The notes below the pieces were generated by a model that saw nothing but the letters and a program-made list of their open reading frames with translations, had not been told where the DNA came from and did not search any database. From the NCBI GenBank assembly GCA_033064195.1, contig JARBJD010000567.1:1-32694 (forward strand): a DNA stretch of 32,694 nt, given 5' to 3'. The DNA comes from Blattamonas nauphoetae (lineage: Eukaryota; Preaxostyla; Oxymonadida). The translations under genes were made by a program, and so were the position numbers. How positions within the stretch are numbered: the first letter of the stretch is position 1; each line of letters starts with the position of its first letter. Of the stretch, positions 7,636 to 16,732 are shown piece by piece.

Positions 7636-10600
7636 TTGTCTCATGGATGCACGAAGGAAGTTCAAAAGAATGAGGTCGAGAAGGTTGAGGATAATGGAAA
7701 ACCATATCAGTTGTACTTCCACAATCACTTGAAGAACGTTGAAGAAATCACAACCTTCATTAAAGCAGTGTTCGACAAAGAGAAAGATCATCCATTCAAG
7801 ATTCGTATTGACTTTGGAAAGATCATCGAGAGAAAAGACAAAGATGAGACAACTTACAATGACTTCAGACCAGAATTAGAGAACACATCGAAGAGTTTTC
7901 CGACAGTGATCAGAAGTTCAGGAGACATCAATGAGTACTCAAAATATGCGATCAATCTGATCAAAGAATCTCAAGAGAGAACACTGATGGATACGAAGAC
8001 AATGTACATCGCATTTCACTCCATTCTGGTTGCAGTCTATCGATTTCCAGTTGCAGGAAAAGCTAATGCAATTCTCACTGAACACATCAAAACGAGGAAT
8101 GTTCGATACATCGATTCTGAGTACAACATCTGTTTCTTTCAATCATTATCGTTCCTCACACTTCCTGAGGTTCCTGGCAAGAAAATATCAATCAATATGA
8201 GAAACGTTGAAGCAAAGAGATTGTTCGCTGTACATAAGAAGCTGACCCATCTCAAACCACATCAACTGACTGAGCACTTGCGCAACTATCCTGGATTTGA
8301 TATTGCATGTGATATGGAGACAGTCATGCAAGAATTTAACATCACAGTTCACATTTATGAATACGATGAAGACAAGAAGCGTTACTTCCTGAGTCAATCG
8401 TACATCAACGACAATGATGATGCAAGAGTTCTTCCCATTCTGATGATTCCACTTACAGCCACTCTCGTTCATGTGATGTTTCTTGTTGACCCTGAGAAAA
8501 TCACTGGATACAAGCTCTGTCCGTATTGTCAATCAAGAGGATTCCAAGTGAAGAATAAAAACTTCAGTAGAGATTTTGAGAAGCATCTCAGAGAGTGCAA
8601 AGAACTTGATGGAAAAAATGTGAAGAAGATCTCACTTGACAAGACACCAAGACCATACGTTCCACATATTCTCAACAATCGAACATTTGAATTTCTGATG
8701 GCACACAAAAGACAGGACGAATTCAAACCAACACAATACTACATCACATACGATTTCGAAACGATGGAAGATCTCATTCTTGACAATCTATTCTCTGATG
8801 ACAATACACAATTGATCTCACACTTGAAACCTCTCTCCGTTGCATCAGCAATCAAATCAAAATCAGGAGTGAAGTCAATCTACTTTGATCTTCGAGATGG
8901 AAAAGACTTTGTAAAGCAATGGATCAGAGAACTCTTCAAATATGCAGAGACAGCACGGGATGACAACCTGTACGAGGATCCAGAAATACCTTCACAAAAT
9001 GAAGTCAGTGTGATTGGATTCAACAGCTCCAGATTCGACATCAATCTCATATTCCGTGATCTCGTTGACAAGGATTGGAAAGTGGTGAGCTTCCTTGGAT
9101 CAACAACAAAGTACAAACAAGTTCTGATCAGACATGAGAAGACACAACAGGTTCTTCGCTTTATTGACATGATGTCGTATACAGGACCAATGACATTGGA
9201 TAATGCAGTCAAAGCCTTTGGAGGAAAGACGACTCTTCAGAAATCATTCTTTGCTTACGAATCATTCGACTCATCAGACTACGACACAGTGCTGAGCAAA
9301 CAAGAACCATTCTCCAAATATGAATTCTATTCGAGTCTGAACAACAGTGAAATGTCCGACAGTGACTACCAAATGTACCTTGATGATTGGAACAAGCAAG
9401 GATTCAAGAACAGATGGGAATATCTGAAATTCTACAACATCAGAGATGTCGAATGTATGATTGCACCTTTGGATAATCTCATTGATCTGAACTTCCAATA
9501 CAAAGTGGACATGTTGCACAATCTCTCATTGTCCGCAAATGCATCTGCAATCAAATACGCGTGTGCCTACAAAGACTTTGATATCGACGATGATTTCAAT
9601 GGAGTGGATCAATCTGGAGAAATAAAAATCACCAAGCAATACTGGAAGTACAAAGTTGCATCGTACATCTATCAAGACCAGAAAGCTCATCGCAGTACTG
9701 ATAAAAATGTCACTGAAGCAGACTATGAGTGGTTCGTTCAACAGTGCAAGAGAGTGTGCTATATCTGCAAGAGTCACTTCTCACAAGCAGTGCGACCAAC
9801 ATTAGATAGAATCGACAATTCGGAAGGTCATTCAAAAGAGAACGTGAAGATCTGCTGTGATTACTGCAACACCTACAAGTCAGACAAGGACGAGCATCTC
9901 ACTCGATTGAGAATTCAACTGAAGAAGTATTGCATCTGGAAATCACTCCCAATGACTCTGACACATGAGCAAACATATCACAAGTTGAGAGCAGCAGTGA
10001 CTGGTGGATTATCGAATGTTCAACACCGACAGAATATCAAAGACGTGACACCAATCAATCACTTCACATATGAAGATGGAAAAGTTGTCTCCACTGATAC
10101 AGAACATAAAATGACTCATGTCTGCGGTGTGGACTTTAATTCTCTTTATCCAAGTGCTTTCTCATCAATCAAGAACAAGAACAATCCATACACTAATCAC
10201 AGAATGTACATGCCAGGAAGATGTTTGTACACAGCAACAGGAGATGAAGAATGTCGAAAGATCATCGAAGACAAGAATCAGAAGACACTATTTGTTGCAG
10301 AACTGAAAGGACACATCGACGAGAAGTACATCAATGATTTCATTAACTTCCCACCAATCTTCAGGAACATCGTGGTCAATACAACAGAAGAGACCATTGG
10401 AGAGAAGACATATTCACTGATGAAGAAGTATGGATTGAAGACTGATGACAAACAAAGAAAGCTGACCCAACTCTTGAGCACACACGATCAGTATATGTTC
10501 TTTTCGACATACTATCTTTGGTTCCTCTTCGACTATTGCCATTTCATTATTGATGACGTAAAGAGTGTGATGGTCTTTTCGAGACATGCTGGATTTGAAC

Positions 10601-11478
10601 CATTCGTGACCTCATTCATGAATGACAGAATAGAAGCAATGAAGGTTGGAAACAAAGGAAAGGAATAATTCTGTAAGACCAACTTGAATGGAAGCTACGG
10701 ATACGATGGAATGAACACTGAGAAATACAACTCAATCACAATCTGCAATGAGAAGAGAACATACCTGAAGCAAATGATGAAAGGATTTGTAGCGACAAGA
10801 GAGATCAATGAGGACAACTACATCGTGATCGAAGACAGAGAGAAAGCATCATGCAAAACATGTTTGCAAGAAGCAGTATTCACACTCGACAATGCCAAGT
10901 TCTGGTATCTGAATTTCATCTACAACTTCATGTACAAGTGTCTAGATATGAACAAGATTCACTTCTGTGAGGGAGATACTGACTCTGCTTATTGGGCGAT
11001 TAGTGGAGATCCGAATGCTGGTATTCATCAACAATTTGAACACGTGATTGCTGACAAAGAATTCTATGATGCTCACAAATACGAATGGTTCCCCAATCCT
11101 GAAAAGGGAGTTGATGATGAGAAGAAGTTGTTGGGATTAGCAATTGAAAAGGAAGGTGAACAGATGATCTGTCTTGCACCAAAGTGTTACTCTCTCGATG
11201 AGAAATGTAAGATCAAAGGAGTGTCTCTAAAGAAAACAAATATCACAAGTGACGATTATCTGAAATGTCTTAATGGAGAGAAAACTGTGACTACAACACT
11301 GAACTTTCAGACGAGAAGAGTCGTGAGTGAAGAGGACACCAATGGATTTGAGATTGCGAAAATACAACAACAGAAACTCAGTCTCAGTGGAATCCATCTG
11401 AAAGCAATCGTACTTGAAAATGAATCGTGTCCTCCATTCATTCATGGACTGAAAGCTACTGATTATATTATTGAATAA
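7636..11478 (+). pseudogene. polB: Protein-primed family B DNA polymerase region (broken)
   Basis: This is the element's replicase, which in Polintons copies the genome from the TIR ends using a protein primer. Parts in order (residues counted from 7636): an OTU-like domain (about 165-290, with 'NICFFQSLSFL' and 'LVHVMFLVDPEKI'); a C2HC-type zinc finger (about 295-325, 'CPYCQSRGF...HLRECK'); 3'-5' exonuclease motifs at about 371 ('YDFETMEDL'), 461 ('GFNSSRFDINL') and 600 ('YNIRDVECM'); an HNH-like zinc domain (about 706-760); and polymerase motif A at about 831 ('VDFNSLYPSAF'). Motif B-like 'NGSYGYDGMN' lies near 10687 and motif C 'EGDTDSAYW' near 10970. The region does not read as one continuous frame and looks broken, with about one break. 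No ATG or promoter motif marks a start at 7636; the true start is unresolved. Confidence 0.9.
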
Positions 11479-11485
11479 ACACAAA

Positions 11486-11501
11486 CTTTATTTTTGTATA
11501 A
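11486..11501 (+). promoter_or_regulatory. T-rich start motif before the integrase
   Basis: CTTTATTTTTGTATAA is immediately followed by the ATG at 11502. It lies in the 23-bp gap after the polymerase region's stop, so the whole intergenic space is essentially this motif. Confidence 0.6.
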
Positions 11502-13424
11502 ATGAATACACGACAGATTAATACTTTAGTGAATAGGTTACTTCGGTGCACACAGCATTCCAAAAACGAAATAGTCGAAAAGAAATGGACTTTAACCAAC
11601 ATTTTACCTGTCTATCATGGCGCTGATTCTAATGGACCTTTTGATGGAAATGATGAAACATACTTCGAGGATTGGTTCAATGGAGGTTTATCTCCTGAAT
11701 TATCACTACCTGATGGAAGAAGAGTAGTTCAACAATTTGTAAGCAACTTCCTAGGAGTTCGTATTCGGGATAGCACTGCTAAACTTGCATTCGAAGCATA
11801 TCAATTTTATCATCACGAGGTGACTCAGAGAGTGAATTTTTCACCACGGATTCGAAGGCCTGCAGAGGCAAGACCAATACCAATTCCAGTGCAAAGACCA
11901 ATAGCAATTCAATCACCTGAAGACCTAGTTGTTCCTGGACAGATGAGAAACTTGAAATCAATGGGGTTTAAATATGAATATCCAATGAAGGAGAGGAGAT
12001 TTGAAGAGGAGGAGGATGATGTCACTATTCCCAATCCACCAATGTCAATCAGAACAACTGCGTCCAAACACCCTGTGAGAGAGATCAGACACTACGAACC
12101 GACGACACAGCAAGTGCTCAAAAAGTTGGAACATATGAAAGGATTGTTTGATCATCAACAGAGAAATGATTCCGAAGATGAACAGATCAAAGCTGAGAAC
12201 TCACTATTGAATAATCAAAAGCAAATGGAACACTTTATTACCTCACACATTCTGGATGCAAATAAAATGAACAGAGACACATTTGTTCGAGCCTCAATAA
12301 ACAGAAAGATTGCGAACGAAGATCTTGACTTCATTCTGACTCACACAAAACAAATCCCATTCGGAGGAAGATCATTTCAGGATTGGTATGAGGAATTTGA
12401 TCACAGATGGAGTGTTGCACATCCGAGGAAGATTCAGAGAGAAAAAGGAAGTGACAGAATGAGAATTGATCCACCAACGATGCCTAAAACAACAGAGAAA
12501 ATTGTGTATCCATTTCGATCAAAAATGCAGTTCATGTCGAAAGCAATTACAGGTGATCCACAGAAGACATCAGACAGAAAGGTTCCTCAGAATTGTGATC
12601 GACCATACTTTTCTCCCAAGTTTGGATCCTGGGAAATTGATCTTGTATTTATCCAATCACCAACGTCGAAAACAGTGTTGCAGATCTATCTCTTTGCCAT
12701 TAACATCTACACAAAATACCTGGTAGTCATTCCAGTTCTGGATAAATCATGGAGCAAAGTCAAGACTGCAATCAATGATCTGATAAATCATCGTGGAGTT
12801 CATGTCAACAACATTCGAGGAGATGGTGAAGCAGCATGGACAAGTAGAGAAGCATCAGAGTTTTTCAAGGATCTGAATGTCAGCACATATTTCACAAGTT
12901 CGCCATTCACAAATCACAATCGAATTGTTGATCGAGTGATCAGAACAATCAGAGATGGATTCCAAGACAATGCAACACAGATGGCAAATCATTCATTGAT
13001 GAATCAGATGGTTGAATACTACAACATGACTCCACATCGAGCGTACTGGAACAAATTCACACCAGAGCAAGCTCAAAACAATAGAGAAATCGAAGCACTG
13101 TACATCTCCAGTTGTGAAGAACAATTAAAGAACATCCAAAAGCAACAGACAACACAGATGCTATGGAAGTACAAACCAGGAAACATTCTACTGATTCACC
13201 TTGATTTGGACAAGACTGTTGCCAAGTTTCAGAAGAAGCGTAGACAGTTTCAATTCGTGGGGAAATTCATTGAATACAAGCACGGTAATGTTGTAGCTAC
13301 TCTACTGAATGGACTCACCTGTTTGTCAAAAGTGGTGTACGTTCCAATCCAACACACCAAGTTCCATGCAGACTCTATTGACGACTTAACTCCAGAGTTC
13401 ATTGCTGAATTCGGTCTTCTCTGA
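11502..13424 (+). CDS. int: Retroviral-type (RVE) Polinton integrase
   Basis: 640 aa. The catalytic core lies in the C-terminal half. The first Asp is in 'SWEIDLVFI' (about residue 380), the second in 'NIRGDGEAAW' (about 441) and the third acidic residue is Asp 477 in 'RIVDRVIRTIRDG'. There are 35 residues between the last two, giving a D,D(35)D layout. The neighbouring 'FTSSPFTNHN' and 'VIRTIR' text matches the usual segment before and after the third catalytic residue. After the core comes a basic stretch ('AKFQKKRRQFQFVGKF') typical of the end-binding domain of these enzymes. The N-terminal 370 residues are less familiar and include an acidic run ('RRFEEEEDDV'). The enzyme would join Polinton ends to host DNA. 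The ATG follows the shared promoter motif. Three mini-hairpins follow the stop. Confidence 0.92.
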   Translation: MNTRQINTLVNRLLRCTQHSKNEIVEKKWTLTNILPVYHGADSNGPFDGNDETYFEDWFNGGLSPELSLPDGRRVVQQFVSNFLGVRIRDSTAKLAFEAYQFYHHEVTQRVNFSPRIRRPAEARPIPIPVQRPIAIQSPEDLVVPGQMRNLKSMGFKYEYPMKERRFEEEEDDVTIPNPPMSIRTTASKHPVREIRHYEPTTQQVLKKLEHMKGLFDHQQRNDSEDEQIKAENSLLNNQKQMEHFITSHILDANKMNRDTFVRASINRKIANEDLDFILTHTKQIPFGGRSFQDWYEEFDHRWSVAHPRKIQREKGSDRMRIDPPTMPKTTEKIVYPFRSKMQFMSKAITGDPQKTSDRKVPQNCDRPYFSPKFGSWEIDLVFIQSPTSKTVLQIYLFAINIYTKYLVVIPVLDKSWSKVKTAINDLINHRGVHVNNIRGDGEAAWTSREASEFFKDLNVSTYFTSSPFTNHNRIVDRVIRTIRDGFQDNATQMANHSLMNQMVEYYNMTPHRAYWNKFTPEQAQNNREIEALYISSCEEQLKNIQKQQTTQMLWKYKPGNILLIHLDLDKTVAKFQKKRRQFQFVGKFIEYKHGNVVATLLNGLTCLSKVVYVPIQHTKFHADSIDDLTPEFIAEFGLL

Positions 13425-13429
13425 CCTCA

Positions 13430-13485
13430 GAACTTCGTTCGCTTCAATCTAGCGTAGTGCGATCTTCGATCTGAGAACTTTGTTC
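13430..13485 (+). terminator. Three short stem-triloop hairpins after the integrase
   Basis: Directly after the stop come GAAC-TTC-GTTC (13430-13440), GATC-TTC-GATC (13461-13471) and GAAC-TTT-GTTC (13475-13485). Each is a perfect 4-bp stem with a three-base pyrimidine loop. Similar elements follow the genes ending at 22289 and 22778. A role as a 3'-end or termination signal is inferred from position and recurrence. Confidence 0.5.
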
Positions 13486-13504
13486 GTTTTCAATAATGTT
13501 TCAA

Positions 13505-13523
13505 ATATTTTTATTTCACTTAA
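13505..13523 (+). promoter_or_regulatory. T-rich start motif before the coiled-coil gene
   Basis: ATATTTTTATTTCACTTA runs into the AAATG that starts the gene at 13524. Same layout as the other Polinton starts. Confidence 0.55.
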
Positions 13524-13883
13524 ATGTCATCACTGAAAATATTAGAACCGTTTGATCCTGAGCAGAAAGAGTTCACAAACATCCACGACTTTCAGAGATA
13601 CTTGGAGAAGAATAGAAAAGAACTGAATGAGTACACAACTCAGAAACTGAATAGGATGATTCAAATCGATGGATACAGAATCACAAAAATAAGAGGTGAA
13701 ATTGCACTGAGGAAACGATATGTTGATGCTTCCACTACTCCTAATTCACTCTCGAATGATCAGAGATTGTCCGACATTGAAGAATCAATTCGAACGCTCA
13801 CTGATACTCTCAGCATGAGGCTTCGAAGTCTTGACGAGACCATTGGGAATTTGATTCAAGAACTAACGGACCCTTCTGATTAG
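13524..13883 (+). CDS. Small coiled-coil protein of unknown function
   Basis: 119 aa, no recognised family. It is highly charged and almost certainly helical: residues about 20-60 are rich in Lys, Arg and Glu. A second helix near the C-terminus (about 80-115, 'LSDIEESIRTLTDTLSMRLR' and onwards) shows leucine/isoleucine heptad spacing. The ATG is chosen because the promoter motif ends at it. The last 21 bases overlap the end of the packaging ATPase, which comes from the other direction, so the two are convergent and share their 3' ends. It could be a virion-assembly or scaffold-like helper; nothing in the sequence proves that. Confidence 0.7.
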   Translation: MSSLKILEPFDPEQKEFTNIHDFQRYLEKNRKELNEYTTQKLNRMIQIDGYRITKIRGEIALRKRYVDASTTPNSLSNDQRLSDIEESIRTLTDTLSMRLRSLDETIGNLIQELTDPSD

Positions 13884-14708
13884 TCCATCTTTGTTGATCT
13901 CATTCAGTGCAACTCCATCTGTATTGTATCGAAGAATAATTGCTTCACATTTCTGTTTTCGTTGATAGATATTCCAAAAATGTCGAATATCAATTGGTGA
14001 GTTCAACTGAGGATAGACTCGACTGATTCGTTCTTTGTTGAATCCTCCAAAGATCCACATTGAATCAATGTTTGACTTCATGTCTGCTGACAAACTGAAG
14101 AGCTCATGCATCGTCAGAAAGAATGTGAACTTCGGTTGTCGATTCTCCAGTAGTAAGTCCATCATTGTCATTCTATTTTTGGATGTTCTACGTTCACCAA
14201 GGATTCTGCGACAGTCATCAAGAAGGATAATCGTTTGGAGATTCTTCACTGAGAAGTCATCAATGTAAAGTGAGTCAAAGAGATTCTCTCTGCATTCATC
14301 TGTGATTCTGTTTTGCCACTGATTGTCAATAATTTCTTCATATGCAGCTTTCGATTCGGAGAGTTCCAACAGAAATGGAAGTGCATCATCGTATTTGACT
14401 TTCACATAAGGTACGTTCAGTATTGGTTTGAATTTGTCGAAGGTTGGATCAATGTTCTTATCAGTGACGAAGACAAACAAATGGAATAGTTCATTCCGAA
14501 CTTGAACATTCTGGAGCTTGGCAACCTCTCGAAGAGCATTGAAGGTTTTCCCACTTCCTCTGTTTCCAACGAGGACATTGACACTGTTACGATTGAAATT
14601 CAAGTCTGGATGTATTTGTGATTGCACTTCATGAGAAACATTCCTATTTGATGCTTCACTCAATTTAGCATTCACGTATGCTGTTAATGATTGATTCGAT
14701 TTGTTCAT
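13863..14708 (-). CDS. A32/FtsK-HerA-type genome-packaging ATPase
   Basis: 281 aa. The Walker A loop is 'VGNRGSGKT' (residues about 47-55), preceded by the hydrophobic strand 'NVLV'. Walker B is 'TIILLDDCRRIL' (about 159-170) with the acidic pair at 164-165. It is followed by 'NRQPKFTFFLTMHELFSLSA', the position of the sensor strand in A32-like ATPases. The length and order of motifs are typical of Polinton, virophage and poxvirus A32 enzymes, which pump genome DNA into the capsid. It is the only plus-minus switch in the middle of the element: it diverges from the gene at 14763 across a 54-bp A/T-rich space and converges on the coiled-coil gene. The upstream text (TATATTTTAATTAGAG in its own direction) is a weaker form of the shared start motif. 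Confidence 0.92.
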   Translation of the reverse strand: MNKSNQSLTAYVNAKLSEASNRNVSHEVQSQIHPDLNFNRNSVNVLVGNRGSGKTFNALREVAKLQNVQVRNELFHLFVFVTDKNIDPTFDKFKPILNVPYVKVKYDDALPFLLELSESKAAYEEIIDNQWQNRITDECRENLFDSLYIDDFSVKNLQTIILLDDCRRILGERRTSKNRMTMMDLLLENRQPKFTFFLTMHELFSLSADMKSNIDSMWIFGGFNKERISRVYPQLNSPIDIRHFWNIYQRKQKCEAIILRYNTDGVALNEINKDGLIRRVR

Positions 14709-14762
14709 TTGTGATTTAACTCTAATTAAAATATAGTTTTGGTTTTTTTTATTTTGTATGAA
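14709..14762. promoter_or_regulatory. Divergent promoter space between ATPase and the 314-aa gene
   Basis: This 54-bp A/T-rich interval drives both directions. On the plus strand GGTTTTTTTTATTTTGTATGA abuts the ATG at 14763. On the minus strand a looser T/A tract (ACTATATTTTAATTAG) stands about 15 bp before the ATPase ATG. Confidence 0.55.
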
Positions 14763-15707
14763 ATGTCAATGATACCACAGATTGTGTACAACCAACCAAC
14801 AAGAAAAACAAGAGAGAAGAAACCAAAAATGAGATACGCAGCAGAAACTCAAGCAGCGATGAAAAGAATCTATGCTGACGATGATATTCAAACCAGATGG
14901 AACGATGCCCTCAGTAGTTATCCATCAGCGCTTGAGTACATCAAGAGAACTGGACAGAATTGGACTGTTCTAATGGAACAACATGGAAAAATCCCAGATG
15001 TGATGGTCTACGATAATGAGACGAAAGATTTGATTGCAGTCAATGGAGCCATGCTCGCACCATACAACAGTAGACCGGTCAAAGAGACATACTACGCAAT
15101 GAATCCAACACCAGACAAGCGAAAACAGACATCATATACAGCATTTAATCGCCAATTCGGAAGGAGAATCAAAGCTTCACACTCTAATTTCCTCAAGAAT
15201 GGATCATACGATCTACCATCCAGTTTTCGAGACATCAGCTTTGGAGACATGCAAGCACAAAGATCACAACAACCTTATGCAATAATGAAGAAAGCTGTTG
15301 GTGACTTCATGACAAATGAATTGGGAATAACTCGTGCCAGTCGAGATAATCCAGCAGATACTGGGAAAAGAGTAATAGACAATATGGTGTACAATTCAAT
15401 TCAATCGAAAGTAGCATCACAAATGTGGGACAGATGGCTTGAAGAACATCTTTCAGGATTCGACAGTACCAACGAAGGACATCAGAGAATGAAGAAAAGA
15501 AAGGATTTCAAGGAGCAGGTGTATCCACAGTTTCTAGAATTCATCACAAATCAAGAAAATTTGCAAACATTCCTTGGTAGACATAATGCTACCATAGCAT
15601 CAGAGATTAGTACTCTGACACGCAAAGCATATGCAACAAGAACAGATGAAGATATCGGTCAATACCAATCTTCGAATATGCCAGCTTACTCTCAATATGT
15701 TCAGTAA
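14763..15707 (+). CDS. Polinton protein of unknown function, 314 aa
   Basis: The start is placed at 14763 ('MSMIPQIVYNQPTRKTREKK') because the promoter motif ends there. The frame extends 8 codons further upstream, but only through the motif itself. The N-terminus is basic. The body is soluble-looking, with no membrane segment and no recognised catalytic motif. It has aromatic and Gln-rich stretches ('YNSIQSKVASQMWDRWLEEH') and ends in 'QSSNMPAYSQYVQ'. It lies at the head of the plus-strand virion block, between the packaging ATPase and the small MAPG proteins, so a structural or assembly role is a reasonable inference. It has no resemblance to the Cys protease that many Polintons carry in this region. 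Confidence 0.75.
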   Translation: MSMIPQIVYNQPTRKTREKKPKMRYAAETQAAMKRIYADDDIQTRWNDALSSYPSALEYIKRTGQNWTVLMEQHGKIPDVMVYDNETKDLIAVNGAMLAPYNSRPVKETYYAMNPTPDKRKQTSYTAFNRQFGRRIKASHSNFLKNGSYDLPSSFRDISFGDMQAQRSQQPYAIMKKAVGDFMTNELGITRASRDNPADTGKRVIDNMVYNSIQSKVASQMWDRWLEEHLSGFDSTNEGHQRMKKRKDFKEQVYPQFLEFITNQENLQTFLGRHNATIASEISTLTRKAYATRTDEDIGQYQSSNMPAYSQYVQ

Positions 15708-15740
15708 CAGAAAGAAATGTCTGATTAAAAACATTAATAT

Positions 15741-15765
15741 ATATTTTTTATTTTTATAGAAAGTG
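15741..15765 (+). promoter_or_regulatory. T-rich start motif before the 194-aa gene
   Basis: ATATTTTTTATTTTTATAG followed by AAAGTG and the ATG at 15766. Here the T-tract stands slightly further from the ATG than in the other genes. Confidence 0.55.
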
Positions 15766-16350
15766 ATGCAACCAATTCTCAGTTGTCAATTTACGAAACA
15801 CACAAGTTCTTCTTCAGTCCCAACATCAATCACCAACAATGTCATCATCGACAATAAAGGTTCGAATTCTGGAAGATCTAAGCTCGAAGATCGTAATGAA
15901 CAAAGCGCTAATGTCGAACTCGATAATGTTCCAGGTGTTTATGATCCACCACTAGAGACATATCCATCAGCCCCCATTCAAAGTCGTTCCATTCCACTCC
16001 GAGAATACACGTCTAACATTTCAGCATTCAAAGATCAACTATTGCTAGTTTACAAGAATGCATTCGCGTGTGAAAAGAAACTACTGAATAATCTCATTGA
16101 ACCTTCGAAGAAACTGATCACAAACCAAAGTGATTTATGTGCACTGATTGCTACACTCACTGGGATTAATGATGTGGTGATCGAACTGGATGATTTGTCT
16201 GACAAGTGCCTATGTCTGAATAAACTCCCAGTGTTTAGAACCATTTTCAAGATCCTTGTTGGTGGAAAAGACATGAGTATTGCCTTCAATGAAGCATACA
16301 ACACCATTCTCAATTATGGCATTTCTCTGACGAAAGCAATTCCTCGCTAA
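15766..16350 (+). CDS. Polinton protein of unknown function, 194 aa, with a Pro-rich linker
   Basis: The start is set at the ATG at 15766, the first after the promoter motif. The first 80 residues are Ser/Thr/Asn-rich and probably flexible, ending in 'DNVPGVYDPPLETYPSAP'. The rest (about 85-194) is a compact-looking helical domain with 'ALIATLTGINDVVIELDDL' and a hydrophobic 'VFRTIFKILVGG' segment near the end. No family is recognised. It sits between the 314-aa protein and the two MAPG proteins and shares their promoter type, so it likely belongs to the virion set. The tetrapeptide PSAP matches the late-domain motif of budding viruses, but a four-residue match may well be chance. Confidence 0.72.
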   Translation: MQPILSCQFTKHTSSSSVPTSITNNVIIDNKGSNSGRSKLEDRNEQSANVELDNVPGVYDPPLETYPSAPIQSRSIPLREYTSNISAFKDQLLLVYKNAFACEKKLLNNLIEPSKKLITNQSDLCALIATLTGINDVVIELDDLSDKCLCLNKLPVFRTIFKILVGGKDMSIAFNEAYNTILNYGISLTKAIPR

Positions 16351-16366
16351 AATTATAAATGAATTG

Positions 16367-16386
16367 TATTTTTTATTTTTCTATAA
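16367..16386 (+). promoter_or_regulatory. T-rich start motif before the first MAPG gene
   Basis: TATTTTTTATTTTTCTATAA abuts the ATG at 16387. The same text, with TTG in front, stands before the second capsid gene at 18987, so these two genes have the same start signal letter for letter. Confidence 0.65.
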
Positions 16387-16695
16387 ATGGCACCAGGAAG
16401 TTTCAACAAACTCAAAAATATCGGCAAACAATTCTTTCAATTCATCAAACCTCTAGCTCCAACATTCCTTCAAGTTGGTGGTGGATTGCTCTCACAAACG
16501 AACAGTAAATTTGGACAAACAGCAGGAGGAATACTCAACGGATTAGGAGGAATGATGGACGTTTATCAACAAAATAAAGCGATCAATCGTCAACAAAAAC
16601 CGCAGATGATTGAATATGAACCACCTCGAAATGGGAGATACTCCAATGATGATATGCCACTCTCGTCAAATTCCAAAATTCAATTCAAAGGATAA
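16387..16695 (+). CDS. Small amphipathic 'MAPG' protein 1 (putative minor virion protein)
   Basis: 102 aa. It opens 'MAPGSFNKLKNIGKQFFQFI', an amphipathic, basic helix. A Gly-rich hydrophobic segment follows ('VGGGLLSQ' ... 'GGILNGLGGMM'), then a polar Gln/Asn/Pro-rich tail. The beginning matches that of the next gene (MAPG, then a Lys-rich amphipathic helix), so the two look like tandem paralogues. Short proteins of this type directly before the major capsid gene recall membrane-active or minor capsid proteins such as adenovirus pVI. That comparison rests on composition and position, not on detected homology. The ATG follows the shared promoter motif directly. Confidence 0.75.
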   Translation: MAPGSFNKLKNIGKQFFQFIKPLAPTFLQVGGGLLSQTNSKFGQTAGGILNGLGGMMDVYQQNKAINRQQKPQMIEYEPPRNGRYSNDDMPLSSNSKIQFKG

Positions 16696-16714
16696 ACATT
16701 CACTCGTATTCGAA

Positions 16715-16732
16715 TATTTTATTTTTATTAAA
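16715..16732 (+). promoter_or_regulatory. T-rich start motif before the second MAPG gene
   Basis: ATTTTATTTTTATTAA runs into AAATG at 16733. Its position excludes the in-frame upstream Met codons (from 16610), which lie inside the preceding gene. Confidence 0.6.
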
